Below are positions 38,630 through 50,319 of a stretch of 63,580 bases of DNA, one piece after another. Source of the stretch: an uncultured Opitutia bacterium (GTDB lineage Bacteria > Verrucomicrobiota > Verrucomicrobiia > Opitutales > Opitutaceae); NCBI GenBank assembly GCA_903839035.1, contig CAIMAQ010000012.1:1-63580 (forward strand), given 5' to 3'. The notes below the pieces were generated by a model. That model was not told the DNA's origin. It saw only the letters and a program-made list of their open reading frames with translations, and made no database searches. Position 1 is the first letter of the stretch, and every line of letters begins with the position of its first letter. The translations under genes were made by a program, and so were the position numbers.

Positions 38630-40354
38630 TCAGCCCTCCGCCCGCCGCCAGTCGATGAGTTCGAGCTGGAGCAACTTGCGGTCATTAAAGTGGTTCCAGG
38701 TGATCTCCACCGCGAAGTCGAGTGGCACACCCACCGGCGGCAGACGGTTGGCCAGCTTCCACGCCACACCGTGCAGCCGGCGGCCGCGACCGTTGTCGAA
38801 CTGGAAGCGGAAATGCAGTTGCTTGAACACCTCGGGCGGCTGCCTCAGTACCACCCCGCTCACGCCAAACACCGGCTCGGGATTGCCCTGGCCAAACGGG
38901 TGCAGCACCTCGAGTTCCGTCATGAGCTGTTCGCTCACCTGATCAGGCTGCAGCCACGTCGCCACATCGAGCTGACGCGCCGTGATGTCGCCGCCGGCAT
39001 GGACGCGAACGGCCTCGGCAAACACGCCCCGGAACACGTCCAGCCGTGTCTTCTGGATTGCGATGCCCACCGCCATCGGGTGGCCGCCCCAGCTGGCGAG
39101 TTCGCCGCCGCAACCGGAAAGGATTTCCACGAGGTTCAACCCGTCGATGCTGCGGCCCGAGCCCTTGGCCAGATCGCCCTCGTTGCCCAGCACCACGCAG
39201 GGGCGGTTGTATTTGCGCGAAACGCGGCCCGCGACAATCCCCACCACGCCGGGATGCCAGGCCTCGCTGAACAGCACGATGCCAGGCGAAGCCGCGTACT
39301 CGGTCTCGATCATCCGCTCGGCCTCCTCGGTGATCTTGCGCTCGATGTCCTGCCGCTCGCGGTTGAACGCGTCGAGCTGGCGGGCGGTGTCGTTGCAAAA
39401 GGCGATGTCCCGGCTGAGCAGCAATTCCACGGACAGGGCCGCGTCCGCAAGCCGACCCGATGCATTGATGCGCGGCCCCAGCCGGAACGCGATGTCCACG
39501 GGCTGGATGCCCAGCTCGGGTTTCACGCCGGCGACGGCCATCAGCGAGCGCAGCCCGGGCCGGGCGGCTTCCTGCAGCACCTTCAGACCGTGGCGCGCGA
39601 GGATGCGGTTCTCGCCAAGGAGCGGCACGAGGTCCGCCACCGTGCCGAGTGCCACGAGATCGAGCTGGTCGCGCAGCTTCATCGTGAGGGCCACCGGATG
39701 GTTTTCCGCGCGCAGCTGCTTCAACAGCCCGTGCATGAGCTTGAACACGAGACCGACCGTGCAGAGGTCGCGCCAGGGCGCGTCGGCGCCGGTTTCGTCG
39801 GCGTGCACGTGGGGATTGATCAGCAAGCCTTGGGAAAGCGGTTTCTCGGTCGAGCGGTGATGGTCAATGACGATGACGTCGATGCCCTGCGCACAAAGGT
39901 AAGCGACCTCCTCGTGGGAGTTCGTGCCGCAATCCAGCGCGAGGAACAGCGCCGGCTTGCCCGCCGTCAGGGCGCGGTCAATCGCGGTCCGGGAAAGGCC
40001 GTAGCCGTCCTCCGAACGACGCGGCACGACAAAATGCGGCGTCAGGCCGAACGCCCGCAGCACGCCGACCAGCAGCGCCGTGCTGCTGACGCCGTCCACG
40101 TCATAGTCGCCCAGCACCGCGATGGCCTCGCGGCGCTCGATGGCCCCGCGGAGGCGCGTCGCCGCCTGCGTCAGGCTGCGCAGCAGGAAGGGGTCGTTCA
40201 GGCCGGACAGCGCCGGGGCGAGGAACCGCGCCAGGGCGTCCGGGTCGCGGTGGCCGTTGCGCAACAGCAGTTCCGCCAGCACCGGGCTGACGCCGGCGCG
40301 GGTGCTGATCGCTTCGATCTCCCCGGCCGGGAGCGGCGTGTAGGTCCAGCGCAT
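38630..40354 (-). CDS. recJ: single-stranded-DNA-specific 5'-3' exonuclease RecJ
   Basis: A 574-residue DHH-family nuclease of recombination and mismatch repair. Motifs in order: LGDYDVDGVSSTALL (D83, D85, D87), LALDCGTNSHEE, VIVIDHHRSTE, then the DHHA1 part with ASGRLADAALSVELLLS, WHPGVVGIVAGRV and GNEGDLAKGSGRS, GGHPMAVG, and an OB-fold tail with FRFQFDNGRGRRLHGVAWK. Complete length. It follows secDF by 116 bp on the same strand, an arrangement seen in several phyla. Confidence 0.95.
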   Translation of the reverse strand: MRWTYTPLPAGEIEAISTRAGVSPVLAELLLRNGHRDPDALARFLAPALSGLNDPFLLRSLTQAATRLRGAIERREAIAVLGDYDVDGVSSTALLVGVLRAFGLTPHFVVPRRSEDGYGLSRTAIDRALTAGKPALFLALDCGTNSHEEVAYLCAQGIDVIVIDHHRSTEKPLSQGLLINPHVHADETGADAPWRDLCTVGLVFKLMHGLLKQLRAENHPVALTMKLRDQLDLVALGTVADLVPLLGENRILARHGLKVLQEAARPGLRSLMAVAGVKPELGIQPVDIAFRLGPRINASGRLADAALSVELLLSRDIAFCNDTARQLDAFNRERQDIERKITEEAERMIETEYAASPGIVLFSEAWHPGVVGIVAGRVSRKYNRPCVVLGNEGDLAKGSGRSIDGLNLVEILSGCGGELASWGGHPMAVGIAIQKTRLDVFRGVFAEAVRVHAGGDITARQLDVATWLQPDQVSEQLMTELEVLHPFGQGNPEPVFGVSGVVLRQPPEVFKQLHFRFQFDNGRGRRLHGVAWKLANRLPPVGVPLDFAVEITWNHFNDRKLLQLELIDWRRAEG

Positions 40355-40470
40355 CAGGAGCGGAGTTAAAAAGTCGAAGCCCGCAAAGGGAAATTCGAAA
40401 AACGAACCCTGAAATCCGGGGCGCGGAAGTCAGGGAGCGAGATGCAAACTTCCCGTGCGGGTTGCGGCCG

Positions 40471-43029
40471 TTACTGCGACGCCTTGCTGGAGCCGGTCCA
40501 CTCGTACTTCGGCGCAACGTCGGCGTGGGCTTCCACGTGTTTCCGGTCGCCCTTGTGCCACCAGTAGAACACCTGCGCCGCGATGAAGATCGCGGAGAAG
40601 GTCGAGGTGACGATGCCGATGAGGAAGGTGAAGGAGATGCTGCGCAGCACACCGCCGCCGAAGAGGAACAGCGACAGGGCCGCCAGGAACGTCGTCGTCG
40701 CCGTCATGATCGTGCGGGCGAACACCTTGTTGATGGCGCTGTTGATCACGTCGCGGAGCGCCCCGGTGGGGTTGAGCTTCAGCTCCTCGCGGATGCGGTC
40801 GAACACGACCACGGTCTCGTTGATCGAGTAGCCGGCGATGCAGAGGATGGCCGCCACCATCGGCGCCGAGAACTGGTAGCCGAAGAGCACGAAGATGCCG
40901 ATGGTCATCAGGATGTCGTGCAGCGTGGAGAACATGGCGCCAATGCCGAAGCCGAACTCAAACCGGAAGGCGATGTAGGCCAGGATGGTCAGCATCGAGA
41001 CGCCGACCGCGATGAGCGCGTTCAGCTCGATTTCCTTGCCGATGGAGGCGCCGATGTGGTTCTCACCGACCTTCTCGAGCCCGGCCGACGGATAGGCCGA
41101 CTGGAGGGCGGCCAGCATCGCGCCGGACTTGCCCTCGGGGGTCTCGATCTCCAGCACTTCCTTCGTGCCGCCGAGCGCACTGGTGTAGGTGGGCTGCACC
41201 TCGCCGATCTTCGCCGCGTCCGCCACATGGCGGATCTGGGCGGTGTCGATGCGCTGGGTGAACTGAACGGTGATCTGGTCGCCGCCGGCAAAATCGATGC
41301 CGTAGATGCGGTTGCCCTTGTAGGCGACCACCGCGAGGCCGATGAGGACGAGCGCCACCGAGCCGATGGCCGCGGGCTTGCCGTACTTCACGAAGTCCAC
41401 GTTGAGGCCCTTCAGCATGCGGCGCATGGTGAATTTCTTCAGCGTGCCCGACTCGATGAGGAGTTCCATCAGCATGTGGGCGGTGATGAGCACGGAGATC
41501 AGCGTGGAGACCACACCGATGAGCAGGGTGTAACCAAAGCCGCGGATCGGGCCCGTCCCGAGCCAGATCATGATGGCGCAGATGATCAGCTGCACGAAAT
41601 GGGCGTCGAGGATGGTCGTGAGCGCCTTGATGAAGCCGCCCTGGTTGGCCGCGGTGAGCGACTTGCCCGCGGCGATTTCCTCGCGCATGCGCTCGAAGAT
41701 CAGAATGTTCGCGTCGACCGCCATGCCGATGGTCAGCACGATGCCGGCGAGGCCGGGGAGCGTCATGGTGGCGCCGAGGCTGGCCATGGCGCCGAAGATG
41801 ATGACGATGTTCACGGCGAGCGTGACGACGGCGACGAGGCCGCCGGTGGTGTAGAAGGTGATCATGAACGCCGCCACGAGCGCGGTGCCGATGATGGAGG
41901 CCTTCACGCCGCTGGAGATGGCGTCCTCGGCGAGTTGCGGGCCGACTTCCTTCTGCTCGCGCACGATGAGCGGGACGTCGAGGGGGTTGTTGAGAACGTT
42001 GGCCAGGTTGATGGCCTCACGGTCCGTCATGGCGCCGCCGCTGATGGAGGCATTGCCGCCGGAAATCTCCTCCTTGACCGTCGGGGCGGAGTAGAGCTTG
42101 CCGTCGAGCACGATGGCGAGGCGGCCCAGGCGGCCGCTCGCGCGGCCGCTCTCGGCGATCTCCTTCGTAACCTCGGCAAAGCGCTGCGCGCCCTCCTTGG
42201 TGAAGCGGAGCGAGACCTCGGGCTTGCCGTACATGTCGGGCGTGGCGCGGGACTCGGCCACGGACGCGCCGCCCATTTCGGGGATGCGCTTGACGAAGAC
42301 TTCCTCGCTGACGGACTCGCCGCGCTGGCCCTCGAAGTCGAGGGTCATGATCTCATAGCCGGGCGGGATTTCGCCGGGTGCCACCATCTCGGGCGACAGC
42401 GTCGGGTGCACGGTGCGGAAGTCGAGGCGGGCGGGCTTCTTGATGTTCTCCACCACGTCCGGGTTGTCCTTGGTGTTGATGCCGGCGAGCTGGATCTCGA
42501 TGCGGTTCTCGCCCACGGCGCGGATTACGGGCTCGGCGATGCCGAACGAATTGATGCGGGCGGCGATGATGTCGATCGCCTTGGAGAGCTTCTCCTTGCG
42601 GGCGTCCTCGGACAGCTTGGCCGCGGCCGCGGGGTCAACCTCGAGCGTGACGGAGACGCCGCCCTTGAGGTCGAGGCCGAGCTGGAGCTTGCTCTTGGAG
42701 CGCGCGAGCAGCTCGGTGAGGAGGATGGTGTTCCGCTTCTCGACGTTCTTCAGTTTGCTCTCGAGCTTGATGTCGGGGAAGTACTCGGAAAGGTCGAGTT
42801 TGCGCTCGCGGCCGATCTGCTTGAGGGCGACGAACTCGCTGGGGGCGACGCCGGACTTTTTACGGGCGGCGGCCTCGTCGAGGAGCTTGGCGAACTCCGC
42901 GGGCTTGGCGCCGGCATGGGAGCGGGCGTAGTCGGCGAAGGGCTGGTCTTTGAGGGGATAGAGGGTCGAGACCGCCCAGACCACCAAGAGGAGGCTGAGC
43001 GAGATCTTCCAGAGGTTGCGGCTGAACAT
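40471..43029 (-). CDS. secDF: protein translocase subunit SecDF (fused SecD and SecF)
   Basis: An 852-residue inner-membrane protein combining SecD and SecF, which use the proton gradient to pull preproteins through SecYEG. The SecD half has the first helix and a large periplasmic domain (LQLGLDLKGGVSVTLEVD, VIRAVGENRIEIQLAGI), then helices with GMAVDANILIFERMREE. The SecF half restarts with FVKYGKPAAIGSVALVLIG and YGIDFAGGDQITVQF, then SINETVVVFDRIREE. Fusion of D and F is common in Verrucomicrobiota, Bacteroidota and Firmicutes. It follows yajC by 63 bp. Confidence 0.95.
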   Translation of the reverse strand: MFSRNLWKISLSLLLVVWAVSTLYPLKDQPFADYARSHAGAKPAEFAKLLDEAAARKKSGVAPSEFVALKQIGRERKLDLSEYFPDIKLESKLKNVEKRNTILLTELLARSKSKLQLGLDLKGGVSVTLEVDPAAAAKLSEDARKEKLSKAIDIIAARINSFGIAEPVIRAVGENRIEIQLAGINTKDNPDVVENIKKPARLDFRTVHPTLSPEMVAPGEIPPGYEIMTLDFEGQRGESVSEEVFVKRIPEMGGASVAESRATPDMYGKPEVSLRFTKEGAQRFAEVTKEIAESGRASGRLGRLAIVLDGKLYSAPTVKEEISGGNASISGGAMTDREAINLANVLNNPLDVPLIVREQKEVGPQLAEDAISSGVKASIIGTALVAAFMITFYTTGGLVAVVTLAVNIVIIFGAMASLGATMTLPGLAGIVLTIGMAVDANILIFERMREEIAAGKSLTAANQGGFIKALTTILDAHFVQLIICAIMIWLGTGPIRGFGYTLLIGVVSTLISVLITAHMLMELLIESGTLKKFTMRRMLKGLNVDFVKYGKPAAIGSVALVLIGLAVVAYKGNRIYGIDFAGGDQITVQFTQRIDTAQIRHVADAAKIGEVQPTYTSALGGTKEVLEIETPEGKSGAMLAALQSAYPSAGLEKVGENHIGASIGKEIELNALIAVGVSMLTILAYIAFRFEFGFGIGAMFSTLHDILMTIGIFVLFGYQFSAPMVAAILCIAGYSINETVVVFDRIREELKLNPTGALRDVINSAINKVFARTIMTATTTFLAALSLFLFGGGVLRSISFTFLIGIVTSTFSAIFIAAQVFYWWHKGDRKHVEAHADVAPKYEWTGSSKASQ

Positions 43030-43092
43030 GGTTGGGTGTGGTTTAAAGCGAAACGGGGCGAAACCGGCGCCGGGGAACGGCGCCGCCGGGGA

Positions 43093-43449
43093 TTACTTCT
43101 TCTCGTCGCTGCCGGCCTTGCTGACCACGGCGCTGACAAAGCTCTTGCCGATCTCGATCTTGGTGTTGTCGGCGATGCGGACGATGAAACGGTCGTCCTT
43201 CACGTTCGTGATCGTGCCATAGATGCCGCCGGTCGTCATGATTTCGTCACCGGTCGAGAGCGCGGACAGCATCTTTTCCTGTTCCTTCTGCTTCTTGCGC
43301 TGCGGCGCGATCATGAAGAAGTACATCGCCGCGAACAGCAGGGCGTAGAAGATGATCATCGTGCTGCCACCGGGGCCGCTGGCGCCGGCGGGAGCGGTGG
43401 TCTGGGCTAAAATCGTGGTCGCGTCGGTGATAAGGGACATTTTCGTCAT
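43093..43449 (-). CDS. yajC: preprotein translocase subunit YajC
   Basis: A 118-residue single-pass membrane protein. One helix (about 33-50, IIFYALLFAAMYFFMIAP) ends with the diagnostic PQRKKQKEQEKM, followed by LSALSTGDEIMTTGGIYGTI and the small cytoplasmic domain with FIVRIADNTKIEIGKSFV. It associates with SecDF. Two starts, 43449 (MTKMSLIT) and 43440 (MSLIT), are equally possible. First gene of a yajC-secDF-recJ row. It diverges from speA across about 90 bp. Confidence 0.93.
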   Translation of the reverse strand: MTKMSLITDATTILAQTTAPAGASGPGGSTMIIFYALLFAAMYFFMIAPQRKKQKEQEKMLSALSTGDEIMTTGGIYGTITNVKDDRFIVRIADNTKIEIGKSFVSAVVSKAGSDEKK

Positions 43450-43539
43450 TGCGTGTTGAGGGTTTTGAAAAAAGAAAACATATATCCTAACCGACTCCCC
43501 TCCGGCCTTAGCAAGCCATAACTCCCCCACTCCTCCGCG

Positions 43540-45486
<1,947 letters not shown>

Positions 45487-45512
45487 TCCCGCGGCCGCGG
45501 GACGTTGCGTTC

Positions 45513-46268
45513 ATGGACACCCCCGATCCCAAGGCCGGCGAGCGCGCCTACTACGCGAAGCTGAGTCCCGAGGGCCTGCAGCACGCGCGGGAAAAGCCGT
45601 TCAGCGACGCCCGGGTCGGCCAGTACCTCTCCGACATGGCGGCGCTCCTCGCCATGCTGGAGCCCGCACCCCGGCGCGTGCTCGACCTCGGTTGCGGCAC
45701 GGGCTGGACCTCCCGCATGCTCGCCCGCGCCGGCTACGACGTCACCGGGGTCGACATTTCGGCGGACGCCATCGCCATCGCCCAGGAGCTGGCCGTGGAG
45801 GAAAACCTGCCCCACGCTACTTTCCTGGTCGGCGACTACGAGACGGTGCTCCCGGCCAATACCTTCGATTACGTTTTGTTCTACGATGCGCTCCATCACG
45901 CCGAGGATGAGGCCGCCGCGCTTCGCACCGCCTGCAACGCCCTGAAGTCGGGCGGCGCGCTGTTCGCATTTGAACCAGGCAAGGGGCACCACCACAGCGC
46001 CGGGTCGCAGCACGCGATCAAGGAGTATGGCGTACACGAGAAGGACATGCCCCCGAGCCACATTTGGAAAGTGGGGCGTAAGGCTGGGTTCACCCGCAAG
46101 CTCGTCCTCCCCACGCCTCACGACATGAACCGCCGCCTCTACCGCCGCGATTACCACGCGTCGTCCGCCGCCGGCCGCGGCTGGCTGGAAAAACTTTGGG
46201 GCTACTACCGCGCCGCCGGCTCGATGCTCCGCCAGTCGGGCGGCGCGCTGACGATCCTGTGGAAGTGA
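45513..46268 (+). CDS. class I SAM-dependent methyltransferase
   Basis: A 251-residue methyltransferase with motif I RVLDLGCGTGWTS (55-67), the acidic residue after strand 2 (VTGVDISADAI), motif II-like GDYETVLPANTFDYVLFYDALHH and GGALFAFEPGKGH. The C-terminal third is rich in Tyr, Arg and His and does not identify a substrate. It begins 26 bp after speA stops and may be cotranscribed. An unspecific small-molecule or lipid methyltransferase is the safest call. Confidence 0.8.
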   Translation: MDTPDPKAGERAYYAKLSPEGLQHAREKPFSDARVGQYLSDMAALLAMLEPAPRRVLDLGCGTGWTSRMLARAGYDVTGVDISADAIAIAQELAVEENLPHATFLVGDYETVLPANTFDYVLFYDALHHAEDEAAALRTACNALKSGGALFAFEPGKGHHHSAGSQHAIKEYGVHEKDMPPSHIWKVGRKAGFTRKLVLPTPHDMNRRLYRRDYHASSAAGRGWLEKLWGYYRAAGSMLRQSGGALTILWK

Positions 46269-46298
46269 CGTGTGCGGGCGGGGCCCCGCAGGCGCGAA

Positions 46299-47546
46299 TC
46301 AGGCTGCGACCGGCGCCGCGCGCCGCAGACGGCTGATGCTCACCGCGGCCACGAATACCAGCACCCCCGCCACGGCGCACACGGCCTCGGTGATCAGCAT
46401 GTTCCGGTGGCCAAACCGGGTGTCCACCGCCGCCAGCACCAGGCCCATGTACCAGATCGGTGTATTCGAAAGGGAGGCGAAGCCGTTGTATTTCGTCGCC
46501 GCATTGCCGGCCCCGATCGCATCCAGCACAAACCCGGTAAACGCCGCATAGGTCAGCCCGGTGGTGAACGAATAGGCCATGCTCCCCCCGATATAGACGG
46601 GCAGCGTCGCCGGCAGATAGGCCATCGCCAACGCCACGCCGGCCATCACCAGGCCGTAGCCGATGTAGGCGCGACGCGAGCCCCAGCGATTGCAGCCATA
46701 GCCGCCGAGCACGCAACCCGCCATGCTCACCAGTCCGGCGAGCAGGCCCTGGACCATTTCCACCGTCTCCGCGCCGGCGCCCCAATGCGCCGCAATCTCC
46801 GCCTGCGTGAGCACCGCCGACGCCGCCCCGGTGCCCACCGGAATCACGCAGAGGACCGCGCAAATAAAACCGTTACGCGACCACATCACCGACCAGAGAT
46901 CGGTGCCAAGATTGCGGATCGCCGCGCCCAGTGTGGTCCCGCGGGATTCCGCCGGCACATCCGGCAGGTAAAACAGGGCGAAATTACACGCCAGCATTAC
47001 GCCGGCCAGAATCGCCCCGGCCTGCCAGGCCGCCGGCAAGACGTTTAAAAGCCACAGACCCAGTCCGCCGCCCAGGGCCGAGCCACCGAGGTTGCCCGCC
47101 TGAAACCAGCCGCTGGTCCGCCCCCGGTCACTCTCGGGCGTCAGGTGCGCAACAAACGACTCGACGGAAAATCCGACAAACGTGCACGCCACGCTCGTGG
47201 CCACGATAATCAGCTGCATCAGCCGCAGGGTGGCGGGCCCCAGCGGCAGGGTCGCCATGGCCATGAGTCCCAACGCCACCACGCTGCTGGCGATCAGGTA
47301 CCAGCGACGGCGGGTCAACGTCGTGTCGGCCACCGGCGCCCAGAAAAACTTCCACACCTGCGGCAAAACCGAGAGCGCCACCAGCTCCGCGCCCTGCTGC
47401 ACCGACAGGCCGTGCTTTGTCGCCATGAACGCCAGTGCCACCGTCACAAACCCGGTGCCGGCGCCGAACGGCACAATCAGGATCGTGTAAACGAACGGAT
47501 GACGCGACGCGCGGAGCGTAGTCTGCGGGCCGGCGGTGTGGGGCAT
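46299..47546 (-). CDS. MFS transporter (AmpG/PAT-like)
   Basis: A 415-residue permease with about 12 hydrophobic stretches. The opening (FVYTILIVPFGAGTGFVTVALAFMATKHGLS), the loop PVADTTLTRRRWYL and later GSRRAYIGYG and VLDAIGAGNAATKYNGFASLSNTP recall the AmpG-like/PAT family that carries muropeptides or acyl-CoA-like solutes. The ATG at 47546 is preferred over an eight-residue extension. It converges with the methyltransferase gene. The substrate is not deducible. Confidence 0.8.
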   Translation of the reverse strand: MPHTAGPQTTLRASRHPFVYTILIVPFGAGTGFVTVALAFMATKHGLSVQQGAELVALSVLPQVWKFFWAPVADTTLTRRRWYLIASSVVALGLMAMATLPLGPATLRLMQLIIVATSVACTFVGFSVESFVAHLTPESDRGRTSGWFQAGNLGGSALGGGLGLWLLNVLPAAWQAGAILAGVMLACNFALFYLPDVPAESRGTTLGAAIRNLGTDLWSVMWSRNGFICAVLCVIPVGTGAASAVLTQAEIAAHWGAGAETVEMVQGLLAGLVSMAGCVLGGYGCNRWGSRRAYIGYGLVMAGVALAMAYLPATLPVYIGGSMAYSFTTGLTYAAFTGFVLDAIGAGNAATKYNGFASLSNTPIWYMGLVLAAVDTRFGHRNMLITEAVCAVAGVLVFVAAVSISRLRRAAPVAA

Positions 47547-47605
47547 CCGCGCAGCGTGCCGACCGACCACCTACGCTCAAGGCAATTTCCCTCCGGGCGG
47601 CTCAC

Positions 47606-50152
47606 TCACCGCCACTCATGTCGCGGGTAACGGCGGGAGAGTTCGGTTTTGATTTTCGGGTATTGTTCGCGCCAGAAATTCGTCAGGTCGTCCGTCACCT
47701 GGATCGGGCGCTGGTTCGGCGCGAGCACCTCGATCTTCACTGCGACCCGCCCGTGACCGAGCGTGAATTTGCCCTCGATGCCGTAGAGCTCCTGAATGCG
47801 CGCACTCAGCACCGGCGGACCCTCCTTGGCGTAGGTGATTTTGGAGCGGCGGCCGTTGGCCATGGTTAGTTTTTCCGGGAGATAGTCGTCAATCACGGCC
47901 AGCTGCTCCGCGGTCAGCCAGTCCTTGAGGATGGGCATGACGGGCTTGTCCTTGATATCACGGTAACCGAGTTCGCCGTAGCAGATCTGCTCGATGAGCG
48001 TCGCGCGGTCGGCGTCGGTGAGGGGGTTCACCTCCAGCTCGGGGAACCATTCCGCCAGCCGGTTCACCCGGGTGATCCACTGCTCCACCGCCTCGTCCCA
48101 CGCTTCGAGTTTCAAACGCCCGGCGAGCACTTCCTTCGTGAGCAGCGCCGCCGCCTCGTTCAGGGGCGCTTCGTCGCTGCTGGATTTTGCCTCGAGCACG
48201 AGGTCGCGGAAGCGCCGTTCGCGGCGCGAGACCACGCGTTTGATGGACTCGTCATAGGTCACCGCCCGCACCTCGCGGTAGTCGTCCGGGAAAATCTCCT
48301 TCAGCCACGACTCCTCGATCGCCGTCGCCAGCGAGAGCAGTGTGTTCACCTCGCCCCCGCGTCCGCCGACTTCGCTGATCTCCGCAGCCACGAAAAGTGG
48401 CGCCTGTTGGATGCCGCTTTCGCGCGCCAGCAGTCCCTTCCGGTTGTGCACCAGCTCGCAGCGCAGCGTCCCGCCATCGAGCCGCCTGGCCATTTGGTCC
48501 GAGAATCCCGCGAGCACACACTTCCGAATTTCCGTTCCGTCCATCCGCCGCTCGGTCACATCAAGCCCCTCCTTTTCCGCAATCGCCAGGAACTGCTCAA
48601 ACAGCGGACCGACCTGCCGCGCACCTTGGGCGTGAATTCCCAGTCGTCGGCACGCATCGAGCGAATAGTTGGCCTTGTCGGCGTAGCGCCACGCACGCAT
48701 CAGCAGAAAAAAGTCGCTCTCGTGTTCCTCCCCCAGCGTGTCCTCGCGCGCCTGTTCGACCTCCTTCGACCCGCCACGCAGAAGGAAATTCCGCCCCTGC
48801 GTCAGCGCGGCCATCAGCGCCACCGGACGCACACAGCCGCGCTCCTGGGCCGCAAGGAACATCCGCGCATACCGCGGGTGCACCGGGAAGCGCAGCATGG
48901 TGCGGCCGAGTTCGGTGATACCCCGCCGGCTGCCGGCCAGCGCCCCCAGGTCCGCCAGCAATGTCTCCGCCCGCTCGAGCGCCTTCGGCTCGGGTTTCTC
49001 CAGCCAGGGAAAATTCGCGATGTCATCGATTCCGCTCGCCTTGAGCGTGAGCACCACTTCGGACAGATCGAGCCGCTTGACCTCGGGCAGTTCCTGCGGC
49101 GCCCGCTGGCCGTGTTCGCGCTCGGTCCACAGCCGCACGCACACCCCGGGTGCAGTGCGGCCGGCCCGGCCGGCGCGCTGGTCGGCGCTCGCGGCGGAGA
49201 TCTTCTCGATGAGCAGCGTGTTGATGCCGCGGTGCGGATCGAAACGCGCCACCCGGGCCAGGCCGCAGTCGATCACGGTCGTGACGCCGTCAATGGTCAG
49301 CGAGGTCTCGGCGACGTTGGTCGAAACGATGATTTTCCGCGCCTCATATCGCGCCACCGCGCGGTCCTGCTGCTCGGGCGGCAGTTCACCGTGCAAGGGA
49401 AAGGTCACGAACTCCCGCAACGCCCGGTTGCCCTGGATCGCCTGCACTGTCCGGCTGATCTCGTAGGCACCCGGCATGAAGACGAGCATGTCGCCGGACG
49501 ATTCACCGGCGACGCGCTCGCACTCGCGCGCGGCAACCTCCCAGACTGGCTCGTTGTCGAAGTTCACCGACTTCGGCAGATACTCGATCCGCACCGGAAA
49601 ACTCCGGCCCTGCGAAACGAGGATCTCACACGGCGCGAGGTAGGTTTTCAGCGGTCCGGTGTCCAGGGTGGCGGACATTACGATCAGCTTCAGATCCGGC
49701 CGCGTGGTCTGCTGGAGCTGCAGGGCGCGGGCGAGCGAGATGTCGCCGTAGAGATGCCGCTCATGAAACTCGTCGAACACGATCGTGCTCACCCCGCGCA
49801 GCGTCGCGTCGAACGACATCTGCCGGAGCAGGATGCCCTCCGTCACAAAGCGGATGCGCGTCCGCTCACTCACCCGGGACTCCAGCCGGATCTGGTACCC
49901 CACCACGTCGCCCAACGGCGTGCCCATCTCCTCCGCGACCCGCTTGGCCAGCATCCGGGTCGCGAGCCGGCGCGGCTGCAGCACGACCACCTCGCCGCGC
50001 TCGCCCAAAAGCCCGTGTTTCAGCAACATCTGCGGAATCTGCGTGGATTTTCCCGAGCCGGTCGGCGCCTGGACGATCAGCCGCCCCGACGTCCGCAGGG
50101 CGGCGGTAACGGCGGACTCGAGCTCGTAAATGGGCAGATCGCGGGGCGACAT
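47606..50152 (-). CDS. hrpB: ATP-dependent RNA helicase HrpB
   Basis: An 848-residue DExH-box helicase. Walker A is APTGSGKS (29-36), motif II is DEFH (127-130), motif III is MSATLD, and motif VI is QRAGRAGRTAPG. The C-terminal HrpB domain ends in PNQRPIQVTDDLTNFW, near-identical in this family. HrpB is linked to RNA metabolism but its target is not settled. It lacks the HrpA C-terminal extension. The gene begins next to a 13-bp palindrome, and the following 1.1 kb lack protein genes. Confidence 0.93.
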   Translation of the reverse strand: MSPRDLPIYELESAVTAALRTSGRLIVQAPTGSGKSTQIPQMLLKHGLLGERGEVVVLQPRRLATRMLAKRVAEEMGTPLGDVVGYQIRLESRVSERTRIRFVTEGILLRQMSFDATLRGVSTIVFDEFHERHLYGDISLARALQLQQTTRPDLKLIVMSATLDTGPLKTYLAPCEILVSQGRSFPVRIEYLPKSVNFDNEPVWEVAARECERVAGESSGDMLVFMPGAYEISRTVQAIQGNRALREFVTFPLHGELPPEQQDRAVARYEARKIIVSTNVAETSLTIDGVTTVIDCGLARVARFDPHRGINTLLIEKISAASADQRAGRAGRTAPGVCVRLWTEREHGQRAPQELPEVKRLDLSEVVLTLKASGIDDIANFPWLEKPEPKALERAETLLADLGALAGSRRGITELGRTMLRFPVHPRYARMFLAAQERGCVRPVALMAALTQGRNFLLRGGSKEVEQAREDTLGEEHESDFFLLMRAWRYADKANYSLDACRRLGIHAQGARQVGPLFEQFLAIAEKEGLDVTERRMDGTEIRKCVLAGFSDQMARRLDGGTLRCELVHNRKGLLARESGIQQAPLFVAAEISEVGGRGGEVNTLLSLATAIEESWLKEIFPDDYREVRAVTYDESIKRVVSRRERRFRDLVLEAKSSSDEAPLNEAAALLTKEVLAGRLKLEAWDEAVEQWITRVNRLAEWFPELEVNPLTDADRATLIEQICYGELGYRDIKDKPVMPILKDWLTAEQLAVIDDYLPEKLTMANGRRSKITYAKEGPPVLSARIQELYGIEGKFTLGHGRVAVKIEVLAPNQRPIQVTDDLTNFWREQYPKIKTELSRRYPRHEWR

Positions 50153-50164
50153 CGGCGCCCAGTT

Positions 50165-50240
50165 GAAAGTTGAAAGGGGAAAGTTGAAAGCCCAGAGACG
50201 GACAACCCGCTTGCGCCGGGTCGGCTTTCAACTTTCAACC
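50165..50240. repeat. palindrome AAAGTTGAAAGCC...GGCTTTCAACTTT
   Basis: Perfect 13-bp inverted arms at about 50180-50192 and 50223-50235, with additional tandem GTTGAAAG copies on the left arm (50163-50178). It lies in the region upstream of hrpB. The same simple GTTGAAAG unit occurs four times, three direct and one or two inverse. Confidence 0.7.
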
Positions 50241-50319
50241 TGCGACATTCAACTCCGGCGCGTCCGCGCCGGTGAATAACCGGTGAGCCGGATTATCCCC
50301 AAGTTATTCACCAGCGGGA

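Noticed and set aside
40462..43410. 982-codon plus-strand frame opposite secDF
   Set aside because: Antisense shadow rich in His/Asp/Gly/Glu repeats; secDF on the minus strand explains the region completely.
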